Source: Verrucomicrobiales bacterium
GTDB lineage: Bacteria; Verrucomicrobiota; Verrucomicrobiia; Verrucomicrobiales; DEV007
NCBI GenBank assembly: GCA_002705125.1
Contig: PAHQ01000018.1
Location: forward strand, 11,621 to 17,972
Length of the DNA stretch: 6,352 nucleotides
Reading direction: 5' to 3'
Under the pieces are notes generated by a model. The model searched no databases. It worked only from the letters and a program-made list of their open reading frames with translations, and was not told the origin of the DNA. The position numbers and the translations under genes are program-made. This document shows positions 1-6,157 of the stretch, piece by piece. Numbering within the stretch: position 1 is the first letter of the stretch; each line of letters opens with the position of its first letter.

Positions 1-356
1 GGCAAGTCCTTTGAAATGAATTGAGCTAAAGCTTCCGCAGTATCCAAGACTGAAGCAGCTTTACCCGTTTGTGAATCAGCGAATACGTTTGCCCCTTTTA
101 ACCAAACTACTTTTTGACCTCCAAAAAATGGCAAGGTCTGCAAAGCACTAAGCGTCTGAGTGATAACCTTAACTGCAGAGTCAGCGTTCTCTGATACCCC
201 ATCAATAACCTCAGCTCCAAACTCAGCATCTTCCTTTGGAGCAAGAGCATTAAAACAATTCAAAGCCGCTTCCTTCAAACTCGCTTCATCTGTACCAACA
301 AAAGCATGAATGTTTTTTGAAGACTTAGATGACACGCTTTTCTTTTTTGTGACCAC
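1..356 (-). CDS. holA: DNA polymerase III delta subunit, N-terminal part (cut by left edge)
   Basis: The minus strand is open from a GTG at 356-354 to the window edge, giving 118 full codons. The translation fits the N-terminal domain of the delta subunit of the replicative clamp loader, which opens the beta sliding clamp and loads it on DNA. Visible features are 'HAFVGTDEASLKEAA' (about residues 17-31), where the family has its 'lvGdD..l' strand and helix; 'EVIDG' (49-53); and 'LQTLPFFGGQKVVWLKGAN' (72-90), the family's most recognisable stretch, which resembles verrucomicrobial versions. The full protein is usually about 330-350 residues, so roughly a third is present. No in-frame ATG exists between the upstream stop (452-450) and the domain. 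GTG356 is chosen; GTG338 is the alternative. The first 15 residues are a Lys/Ser-rich lead absent from E. coli delta. There is no clear Shine-Dalgarno. The gene is divergent from the lipoprotein gene. Confidence 0.8.
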   Translation of the reverse strand, partial: MVTKKKSVSSKSSKNIHAFVGTDEASLKEAALNCFNALAPKEDAEFGAEVIDGVSENADSAVKVITQTLSALQTLPFFGGQKVVWLKGANVFADSQTGKAASVLDTAEALAQFISKDL

Positions 357-454
357 AATTGAATTTGATCTGCAATAGCATACAATAAAAGTAAAAAAAG
401 AGTTACAACTTAAATCGCTTAGTGCTTGCCGAGCTTGATGCTTAATGCCTTATT

Positions 455-515
455 AATGATATCATTCCAAAAAGATCTAAATATTGTGATCTTTCCCTAA
501 ATGATTAGTACTAAT
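455..515. promoter_or_regulatory. Cluster of three dyad symmetries in the divergent holA/lipoprotein gap
   Basis: The 170-nt AT-rich gap between the two divergent starts holds two perfect 12-nt palindromes, AATGATATCATT (455-466) and ATTAGTACTAAT (504-515). Between them is an inverted repeat with 7-nt arms, AAAGATC (471-477) and GATCTTT (488-494), around a 10-nt spacer. The last palindrome ends 11 nt before the lipoprotein ATG, so a protein bound there could control that gene. No convincing -35/-10 pair was found for either gene. These could be operator sites, but AT-rich DNA yields palindromes by chance, so the regulatory reading is inference. Confidence 0.3.
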
Positions 516-526
516 AAAGAATCATC

Positions 527-1204
527 ATGAAAAAATACTCTCACATATTTGCCATTTTAATCCTAACAGCAATCGGCTGTAGTAAACAAGAGCCAGAGGA
601 GAAAGTATCAGAAGAATCAACAGTTAAAGCTGTTCCAGTCCTTAATGAAGACAGCTCCATCGAACCTGCTACCACCGACACCTCTAAAGAGCCCACTTCT
701 ACCATAGACAATGATTCGGAGATAGATGTTGTTCCTGAGGAAGAGAATGTAAAATTGGGTAAACATTCCTCCACAGCTAAGAGCCTCATGAAGTTAATGA
801 ACGGTTTCATTGATAATTTATCTCTGGTTAGAGACAAAGAAAGCGCCGAAGCTGCCGTGGCTAAGTTTGACGATATGGCAGAAAGCTTTGAAAAGATAGC
901 CGCAGAGATGGAGGCTTTAGGCAAACCAACTGGCCAAGAGGCCCAGGCAGTAATAACGCTGTTTGAGCAAACTGAAAAAGAGCTTCAAGAAAAATTGTCT
1001 GGAATTATGGGGTTCCTCTTAGGCAATGAAGAAGTTGGTAAAATTATTACCCCTGCATTACAAAAATTTGGTGAACGTATGAGTGACTTAGATCCTTTAA
1101 TGGAAAAGTGGTCAGGCAAGTCAGGTCAAGCAAATGAAACTCCTCCAATTGGTGGAGGATTTGAAGAGCCTTTGGAGAGTACAATTGATAATGGGAACGA
1201 ATAA
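527..1204 (+). CDS. Predicted lipoprotein of unknown function with acidic linker and helical domain
   Basis: A 225-residue protein that I do not recognise by name. It starts with a lipoprotein-type signal: MKK, a hydrophobic core (residues 7-16), then 'LTAIGC' with the candidate lipidated Cys at 18. The lipobox is not ideal because Ala and Ile precede Gly-Cys. Residues 19-78 are a low-complexity linker rich in Glu, Asp, Ser and Thr, typical of a flexible tether. Residues 82-195 look all-helical and amphipathic, with 'SLVRDKESAEAAVAKFDDMAESFEKIA' split over 99-125. I have a vague memory of similar domains ('v.D..SA..A..k...la') in uncharacterised proteins of Planctomycetes and Verrucomicrobia. 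The tail from 198 on is Gly/Pro/Glu-rich. The likely location is the inner face of the outer membrane or the periplasmic side of the inner membrane. The start is preceded by AAAGAATCATC, a weak ribosome site at best. A strong terminator follows, so the gene looks monocistronic. Confidence 0.8.
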   Translation: MKKYSHIFAILILTAIGCSKQEPEEKVSEESTVKAVPVLNEDSSIEPATTDTSKEPTSTIDNDSEIDVVPEEENVKLGKHSSTAKSLMKLMNGFIDNLSLVRDKESAEAAVAKFDDMAESFEKIAAEMEALGKPTGQEAQAVITLFEQTEKELQEKLSGIMGFLLGNEEVGKIITPALQKFGERMSDLDPLMEKWSGKSGQANETPPIGGGFEEPLESTIDNGNE

Positions 1205-1237
1205 CATTAAAAAAATTCAACTATAAATTAATTTTAT

Positions 1238-1252
1238 CATTTCATTTCATTT
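1238..1252 (+). repeat. Short tandem repeat, three copies of CATTT
   Basis: Three exact, adjacent copies of the pentamer CATTT lie just before the terminator hairpin downstream of the lipoprotein gene. The array is non-coding and short. It could vary in copy number by slippage, but three copies in AT-rich DNA may be chance. Confidence 0.5.
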
Positions 1253-1253
1253 T

Positions 1254-1294
1254 AAATAAAGGTCCTCATTGACAAAATGAGGACCTTTATTTTT
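1254..1294 (+). terminator. Intrinsic terminator after the lipoprotein gene
   Basis: A perfect 17-bp inverted repeat has its left arm at 1254-1270 and right arm at 1276-1292, with loop GACAA (1271-1275). The GC-containing core is GGTCCTCATT/AATGAGGACC. It is flanked by an A-rich tract on the left and TTTATTTTT (1286-1294) on the right, the form of a Rho-independent terminator for the plus strand. The A-tract before the stem means it could also stop minus-strand transcription. It ends only 13 nt before the next start codon, which constrains where that gene's promoter can be. Confidence 0.85.
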
Positions 1295-1299
1295 ATAAC
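1269..1299 (+). promoter_or_regulatory. Candidate promoter of the serine hydrolase gene, overlapping the terminator
   Basis: A perfect -35 hexamer TTGACA (1269-1274) overlaps the end of the terminator's left arm and its loop. A -10 hexamer TATAAC (1294-1299, 5 of 6 matches to TATAAT) overlaps the end of the T-tract. The spacer is 19 nt, longer than the ideal 17. Transcription would start near 1306-1308, that is at or one or two bases before the ATG at 1308, giving a leaderless or nearly leaderless mRNA. This fits the absence of a Shine-Dalgarno. A rival pair, TTGATA (1185-1190) and TAAAAA (1208-1213) with a 17-nt spacer, would place the hairpin inside the leader. Confidence 0.4.
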
Positions 1300-1307
1300 T
1301 CAGACAA

Positions 1308-2462
1308 ATGATTAAGAAGATCGCCACCATCAATTTTCTACTTTCTACTTTAGTAATAACTAGTTTTTCTAAACAAGCACTGCCAGCTTCAAAAGAAATT
1401 ACTGTAGCCATTGATTCACTACTTAATAATTCGATATCACAGTCAAAAATTCCTGGTGCAGTCCTATGGATAGAAAGGGAGGGAAAATCATATCATAAGT
1501 CTTATGGAAATAGGTGTATTACTCCTACCATTAAAAAGATGACAAATGATACTATTTTTGATGCTGCGTCCCTCACTAAAGTGATGGCGACAGCTCCATC
1601 AATTATGGTGTTAATTGATCAGGGCAAGATATCAATTGATGATAAAGTTATAAAACATCTGCCTCAATTTAAAGGAAACCAAAAGAAAAGAATAACAATA
1701 AAGCAATTACTAACGCATACATCAGGACTACCTCCAGTCCTACCTAGAAAACCAGATTGGAAAGGTTACGACAAAGCCATCGACCTTTGCTACTCAGTAA
1801 ACGTTATTGATACTCCAGGTAAAAAATTTAGATACAGTGATGTTAATTTTATTTTACTTGGTGAGATCATAAACCGGGTTTCAGGCCTGTCCTTGAAAAA
1901 ATTCTCAGAAGAGGAAATTTTTTACCCTCTAAAAATGAAAGATACATGCTTCTTACCAAATCGAAAATTAATCAACAGAATTTCACCCACCACTAAAGAA
2001 AAGGGACTATTGATTCATGGCGTTGTTCATGATCCCTCAGCGAGAGCAATGGGAGGAATCGCAGGACATGCTGGGCTTTTTACTACAACTAATGATCTAG
2101 CAAAGTTCTGCAGGATGATCGTAAATGACGGAAAAATTGGAAATGTTAGGATATTGAATAAGCAAAGCATTGAGCTGATGACAAGAAACCACACGTCAAT
2201 TACTAAACACAAAGTGAGTAGAGGCCTTGGCTGGGACATTGATTCAAGATATTCTGGTGCTAGAGGTGATATTTTCCCAAAAATGAAATCTTTTGGTCAT
2301 ACTGGTTGGACAGGAGGATCTGTTTGGATTCACCCAAACACGAAGAGCTTTGTTATTCTTTTTAGTAATCGCAATCACCCAATAGAACGACGTTCTATCA
2401 AGTCGATACAACACGAGCTTGGAAACCTGTCAGCTAAGGCATTTGGTTTAAAGTCTAAGTAA
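1308..2462 (+). CDS. Secreted serine hydrolase, beta-lactamase/esterase (class C-like) family
   Basis: A 384-residue protein of the penicillin-binding-protein/class C beta-lactamase fold. It begins with a Sec signal peptide (MIKK, hydrophobic core about 6-20, likely cut near residues 24-27), so it should act in the periplasm or outside the cell. The catalytic motifs are in order: S-x-x-K at 88-91 (SLTK, with nucleophile Ser88), Y-S-D at 176-178 (Tyr176 as general base), and H-T-G at 331-333 in 'FGHTGWTGG'. The blocks 'LLTHTSGLP' (134-142) and 'GGIAGHAGLFTT' (249-260) are typical of the family. The second block, with 'HDPSARA' before it, recalls the hydrolase domain fused to NagZ-type glucosidases in Bacteroidetes. 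The substrate is unknown: an ester, a D-amino-acid peptide or peptidoglycan is more likely than an antibiotic. The start is favoured by the signal peptide. No Shine-Dalgarno is visible. The gene converges end to end with the phosphoesterase gene. Confidence 0.88.
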   Translation: MIKKIATINFLLSTLVITSFSKQALPASKEITVAIDSLLNNSISQSKIPGAVLWIEREGKSYHKSYGNRCITPTIKKMTNDTIFDAASLTKVMATAPSIMVLIDQGKISIDDKVIKHLPQFKGNQKKRITIKQLLTHTSGLPPVLPRKPDWKGYDKAIDLCYSVNVIDTPGKKFRYSDVNFILLGEIINRVSGLSLKKFSEEEIFYPLKMKDTCFLPNRKLINRISPTTKEKGLLIHGVVHDPSARAMGGIAGHAGLFTTTNDLAKFCRMIVNDGKIGNVRILNKQSIELMTRNHTSITKHKVSRGLGWDIDSRYSGARGDIFPKMKSFGHTGWTGGSVWIHPNTKSFVILFSNRNHPIERRSIKSIQHELGNLSAKAFGLKSK

Positions 2463-3185
2463 TTATTTGCCCTCATTCAAACGTTCTGCAAGCTGTTTAG
2501 GCAGGCCCTCATCTAGGATTTTTTCTTGGGTCCTTTTGATATTATATTCAATACGCCTATTAATGACTCGCTGAGCTCCTAAGTCATAAATACAATATGA
2601 CGATCTTGGGTCTCCATCTCGAGGCTGTCCAACGCTACCAACATTTATCTGATATTTTTTTCCTGGCTCTATTTCTAGTGACTTTCCGGTATATTCTTCA
2701 ATACGTAAGGACTTAACGTAAAAAGCCGGAACATGAGTATGTCCAAAAAAACAAACAGGAGTGTATTGGTAACCTAAGCTTTCTAATGCATCAAACTTCG
2801 TAGTTACATATCCCCAAGAGGCAGGCGAGTCTAAGGTAGCATGCACAATGGTAAAATCTCTGACCTGCCGTAATAATTTTAATTCTCTTAGATATAACTT
2901 ATCTTCAGAATCTAGATTATCTCTAGTCCATTGCATGGAGTGCTGAGCAAGTGGATTTAGCCCCACTAATTCTGAATCCGAAGATGCAACTTCATCATGA
3001 TTTCCTTTAACGACTGGACAATCTAGGCTTCTAATAATATTCAAGCACTCACGTGGATTTGCATTGTATCCAACTATGTCTCCAATACAAACGTAGTGGG
3101 TGCAATCGTGATTTTTTGCATCTTCCAACACAGCATTGAGAGCCTCAAGATTTGCATGAATATCACCAAAAATTGCAAACTTCAT
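2463..3185 (-). CDS. Calcineurin-like metallophosphoesterase (YfcE/MJ0936-like)
   Basis: A 240-residue protein with the full set of metal-ligand motifs of a two-metal phosphoesterase: 'FGDIHAN' (Asp8, His10), 'GDIVGYNANP' (Asp36), 'GNHDE' (Asn62, His63), 'VHATLDSP' (His115) and 'FGHTHVP' (His149, His151). The motif 'NVGSVGQPRDGDPR' (181-194) closes the core and is usual in this subgroup. No signal peptide or membrane segment is seen, so it should be cytoplasmic. The fold hydrolyses phosphomono- or diesters and needs metal such as Mn; the physiological substrate cannot be read from the sequence. The start ATG leads straight into the first strand (MKFAIFGDIHAN). It is the last gene of the leftward operon, 28 nt after the TPR-like gene, with no Shine-Dalgarno in the gap. 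Its TAA touches the stop of the convergent hydrolase gene. Confidence 0.9.
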   Translation of the reverse strand: MKFAIFGDIHANLEALNAVLEDAKNHDCTHYVCIGDIVGYNANPRECLNIIRSLDCPVVKGNHDEVASSDSELVGLNPLAQHSMQWTRDNLDSEDKLYLRELKLLRQVRDFTIVHATLDSPASWGYVTTKFDALESLGYQYTPVCFFGHTHVPAFYVKSLRIEEYTGKSLEIEPGKKYQINVGSVGQPRDGDPRSSYCIYDLGAQRVINRRIEYNIKRTQEKILDEGLPKQLAERLNEGK

Positions 3186-3213
3186 TTATTGGCGGATGTT
3201 AGATTAGTGAACA

Positions 3214-4356
3214 TTACTGCTTGTTCGAATCTTCACTTTTTATCAGTTTTTCCTTCGTAGGGATATTAAGCTCAGACTCAAGTTTCTTTAGATCTATTAA
3301 ATCAACTCTTCTAAAAATTTGAGGTGATGACAAATACATTTTTTTTAAAAGCTTATAGGCTCGTTCTTGATTAGCAGGATCTTTGGCAATTAGCAGAGCA
3401 AATTTTCTACGATAAAAATCAGGAGCTTTTGGATTCTTTAAAAGCTCTCTATATGCATCAATTGCCAAAGAAATATTATTCTCCTCTTCAAGATAATAAG
3501 TAGCTATAGCCTCATGAATTATATATTTAGATTTTTCTTTTCTCACCATTGTCTTAAGCTCATCAATGCTCTTGGCTTGAACTAATTCATTTACAAGGTA
3601 CCCCTCAAGTCTCTCCATATCTCTATGCAGCGTCAAAGTTCGAAGCTTTCCATCATTATAAAGATTTGAAACGACCTCGTAAGCTTCTTCTTCCATACCA
3701 ACGCACTTAGCAAGCTGAGTTGCATAAGCCCTATAAATGTAAGTTGGCGCATCTTTGGCTTGAGATGATTTAAAATACCATTCAGAAGCAAGTTTTGGAT
3801 TGTTATATTTTTGAGAATAGATATCTCCTATGACCATCGGCAGTCTATAGCTCTCTGGAGTCCACTTCGCTCCCTCCTTTGCAAAACTTAACCCCTTCTC
3901 AAGATAACTTGGCATAATCATTTTTTCTATTCGCCATAGCTCTAAGTCATCTTTAGAAAATTCAGATTTGCTACGATAATAAGCATATGCATTCCATGCC
4001 ATATCCCAAGCCGCTAAATCCCAATGCTTTGCAAAACGAGGCTGTAGCGAAGTCGTCACTTTGCGGAACCGTTCCACAGAACCCCAATCCTTATCTCGAA
4101 ATGCTTCATGAGCACGTAAATCATAAATACTTGCAACCAGTGAACGAAATCCACCTATTGCACCAATAAAACTTGCTTGTGTGAGTTGCTCCCTAGCCGA
4201 CATGTTAGGAACCCAATCCCGAAATCCTAGATCCTTTAATTTTTGTTCAGTTTGAGATTCGAAGGGTATTCTCAAAAATCCAAAAACCACCAATATGGCA
4301 AGGATCATTAAAACCCGGCCACAAGAAAATAATTTTGATTTTATTACAATAATCAA
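3214..4356 (-). CDS. Membrane-anchored TPR-like helical repeat protein, ABC transporter-linked
   Basis: A 380-residue protein of unknown function. Basic residues (Lys6, Lys8, Arg14) precede one hydrophobic segment (about 15-29), which suggests an N-in membrane anchor with the rest outside the cytoplasm. The remainder is helical repeat: a conserved-looking block with 'GGFRSLVA' (68-75), 'LQPRF' (104-108) and a Trp-rich 'HWDLAAWDMAWNAY' (111-124), then TPR-like helix pairs at about 150-200 and 285-345. From memory, a similar 'GGfR...LqPrF...AWn.A.N' family occurs beside ABC-2 transporters in Planctomycetes and Verrucomicrobia. The start is TTG at 4356, which overlaps the permease stop (TTGA), so translation is probably coupled. 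AAAGAG just upstream is a possible ribosome site. Met17 (ATG at 4308) is an alternative but would cut the basic flank off the anchor. It is the third gene of the operon and probably an accessory subunit of the exporter. Confidence 0.75.
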   Translation of the reverse strand: MIIVIKSKLFSCGRVLMILAILVVFGFLRIPFESQTEQKLKDLGFRDWVPNMSAREQLTQASFIGAIGGFRSLVASIYDLRAHEAFRDKDWGSVERFRKVTTSLQPRFAKHWDLAAWDMAWNAYAYYRSKSEFSKDDLELWRIEKMIMPSYLEKGLSFAKEGAKWTPESYRLPMVIGDIYSQKYNNPKLASEWYFKSSQAKDAPTYIYRAYATQLAKCVGMEEEAYEVVSNLYNDGKLRTLTLHRDMERLEGYLVNELVQAKSIDELKTMVRKEKSKYIIHEAIATYYLEEENNISLAIDAYRELLKNPKAPDFYRRKFALLIAKDPANQERAYKLLKKMYLSSPQIFRRVDLIDLKKLESELNIPTKEKLIKSEDSNKQ

Positions 4357-5279
4357 AGCTCTTTTTTAGCGAAAATTACCCAACTTACAAAACTATAGAT
4401 AAAAAGATAAAAACCCGTCAAACCAGTTAGACGAAACATCAGACTCATTGGGACAGATTGCCCACTGACAATACCATCAACAACATTAAAGATCTGCAAG
4501 TTTGGAAAAATAATTGCAACAATCCCGGCAATGAATCTTTGTAACGCCCCATGCATATCACCTTCTGGAAAATAATAATTAAGGGCCATGGACTGGGCGT
4601 GTCCTATGAAATAGATGACTAAACTTACGATGATGGTAAACAAGGTAGAGCTTGCAAAGGTGGAAACAACAAGAGCTATAGCAGCAGCCACAGCGGCCTT
4701 TAAAAAAACCGCAACGACACCATTGATAAGTTCGAGTCTCAAACCTTGAGCAAAAATATCCTCTCTTAATGAAGATATTTGTTCTTGAGAGGGCTGGCCA
4801 CGCATTTGATTGATCTCTTCTGCAAGGATTCCGTGCTGCCTAACAAACAAAACAGCAAAGAAAAGAATCGACATCAAGAGCAGACTGACTGCGACAAGAA
4901 ACAAAATACCAAGAAGCTTGCCAACTAAATACTCAAACCTAGGTACTGGTTTTGTAAGAATACTATAAAGAGTTCTATCTTCTATATCCTTAGGAATTAG
5001 TAAAGCCGTTCCGACAATAGAGAAAATACTGGCGAAAAGAGTCATTGCCCCAAATGAAACATCCTGAAGGATCTTAAGCTCCTGCTCAAAAGTGAAATTG
5101 AGGAACAATACATTTGCCCCAATAATTAAAACACTAAAGATCAACAGAAAGTAAAATACTTTCATCCGAACCAGTTGGGTGAAAGTATTCATAGCAATAG
5201 CCATGACACGTGAGAGTGAAAAAAGTTTAAACTTTGAATTCAGCTCGTTATCAATTGATTTGTTATTTTCAACTGTCAT
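4353..5279 (-). CDS. ABC-2 type transporter permease subunit
   Basis: A 308-residue integral membrane protein that forms the channel half of an ABC exporter. Hydrophobic segments lie at about 41-60, 76-95, 122-146, 186-207, 210-228, 246-262 and 284-303, so six or seven spans; 246-262 is the least certain. The stretch 'PKDIEDRTLYSILTKPVPR' (96-114) followed by 'YLVGKLLG' (117-124) matches the cytoplasmic coupling region of ABC-2 permeases (family form 'E...gTl..lL..Pv.R.e...GK'). A polar loop at 147-185 should face outward. It resembles NosY-type or other ABC2_membrane proteins rather than O-antigen exporters. Its ATG overlaps the TGA of the ATPase gene in an ATGA, a sign of translational coupling. 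It must pair with that ATPase, probably as a homodimer with two ATPase copies. The transported substrate is unknown. Confidence 0.9.
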   Translation of the reverse strand: MTVENNKSIDNELNSKFKLFSLSRVMAIAMNTFTQLVRMKVFYFLLIFSVLIIGANVLFLNFTFEQELKILQDVSFGAMTLFASIFSIVGTALLIPKDIEDRTLYSILTKPVPRFEYLVGKLLGILFLVAVSLLLMSILFFAVLFVRQHGILAEEINQMRGQPSQEQISSLREDIFAQGLRLELINGVVAVFLKAAVAAAIALVVSTFASSTLFTIIVSLVIYFIGHAQSMALNYYFPEGDMHGALQRFIAGIVAIIFPNLQIFNVVDGIVSGQSVPMSLMFRLTGLTGFYLFIYSFVSWVIFAKKEL

Positions 5280-6157
5280 GAATCATTTCTAGCATCTTTT
5301 GAATCTCCTCCTGTCTCCTTCAAAAAGAGGGTTTCTAAGGTCGTTCTAGGTCGACCCGATCTAACTAAATTTACACCACTTTCCTGATTAACTAGATCGG
5401 AAATTTTTTTCAATAAATCAGATCCGGCATTTTCCAAAACGATCTCAGTCTGATCCTCAATTTCAATTAACTTTTTCAAGCTTCCTTCACGAACCAGCTT
5501 ACCTTCAAAAATAATTCCTACCCTGTCACAAACTTCCTGAACTTGCTCTAAAAGATGAGATGAAAGTATTACCGTAATTCCTTGTTCTTTCAGTTGCATG
5601 ATTAGGTCTCGAATCTTTCTTGATCCCGCTGGATCAACTCCTGCAGTCGGCTCATCTAGCACAACCAGCTTAGGTCTGCCAACCAGAGCTTGGGCCAAAC
5701 CGATTCTTTGTAACATTCCTTTAGAGTATCCAGCGAGCCTTCGATCCCTCGCGCCTTCGAGTTCAACCAAGTTTAATAATTCAGATGTTCTCTCTTTGAT
5801 GGCTTTTCGCTTAAGCCCACAAAGCTTTCCATAAAAGGCTATCGTCTCGGCTCCCGTAAGATACTTATAGAAGTAAGGGTTTTCAGGAAGAAACCCAACC
5901 GAACCACGACTAGCTGTTTCAGTACTACTCATACCAAAGACAGTGGAGCTTCCGGAAGTAGCAGATATCAGCCCAAGAAGCACTTTCATCGTTGTACTTT
6001 TCCCGGATCCATTAGGGCCAATTAATCCATAAACTTCCCCAGGCTTTACCGACAGAGACAAATTATCGACTGCCACTACCTTTTCTTTCCTGAAAGGAAG
6101 AGGAAAGATTTTTGTAAGGTTTTTAATTTGTACGGCTGTGGGCAGGTCTTTCGACAT
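5276..6157 (-). CDS. ABC transporter ATP-binding protein (ABC-2/NatA-like exporter)
   Basis: A 293-residue ATPase that powers the permease encoded next. Its motifs are complete: Walker A 'GPNGSGKST' (47-55); a Q-loop region 'GFLPENP' (88-94) with Glu in place of Gln, as is common in the NatA/CcmA-like group; signature 'YSKGMLQR' (144-151); Walker B 'LVVLDEP' (164-170) with catalytic Glu169; D-loop 'AGVDP' (172-176); and switch His201 in 'SSHLLEQ'. A C-terminal tail of about 70 residues ends with 'TLETLFLKETGG', the 'sLEdvFl.l' element that closes this type of ATPase. It has no membrane segment and is cytoplasmic. It is the first gene of the leftward operon. The ATG at 6157 is preceded by AAAGAGAATCATC, where AAAGAG may act as a weak ribosome site. 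Its end overlaps the permease start. It should be active, since no key residue is missing. Confidence 0.95.
   Translation of the reverse strand: MSKDLPTAVQIKNLTKIFPLPFRKEKVVAVDNLSLSVKPGEVYGLIGPNGSGKSTTMKVLLGLISATSGSSTVFGMSSTETASRGSVGFLPENPYFYKYLTGAETIAFYGKLCGLKRKAIKERTSELLNLVELEGARDRRLAGYSKGMLQRIGLAQALVGRPKLVVLDEPTAGVDPAGSRKIRDLIMQLKEQGITVILSSHLLEQVQEVCDRVGIIFEGKLVREGSLKKLIEIEDQTEIVLENAGSDLLKKISDLVNQESGVNLVRSGRPRTTLETLFLKETGGDSKDARNDS

Noticed and set aside
541..924. Minus-strand open frame of 127 codons opposite the lipoprotein gene
   Set aside because: It lies wholly antisense to a gene with a good signal peptide. Its translation is Ser/Ala/Leu-rich with no motif, and no start signal or neighbour supports it.
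1141..1159. 7-bp hairpin TCCTCCA/TGGAGGA near the end of the lipoprotein gene
   Set aside because: It lies within coding sequence (the Pro-Pro-Ile-Gly-Gly-Gly codons), has no T-tract after it, and is short enough to arise from codon choice.
2027..2239. Minus-strand open frame of 70 codons inside the serine hydrolase gene
   Set aside because: It is opposite the conserved GGIAGHAG block of a clear enzyme and is best explained as a shadow of that coding sequence.
1308..2462. Reading the serine hydrolase as an antibiotic-resistance beta-lactamase
   Set aside because: The SxxK/YxD/HTG set is shared by esterases and peptidases, and the surrounding blocks resemble esterase-like and NagZ-linked domains. 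Nothing in the context suggests resistance.
3987..4169. Plus-strand open frame of 60 codons inside the TPR-like gene
   Set aside because: It is antisense to the conserved Trp-rich block, with no ribosome site or recognisable product.
5598..5834. Plus-strand open frame of 78 codons inside the ABC ATPase gene
   Set aside because: It is antisense to the signature and Walker B region, which forces the codon pattern; no independent support.
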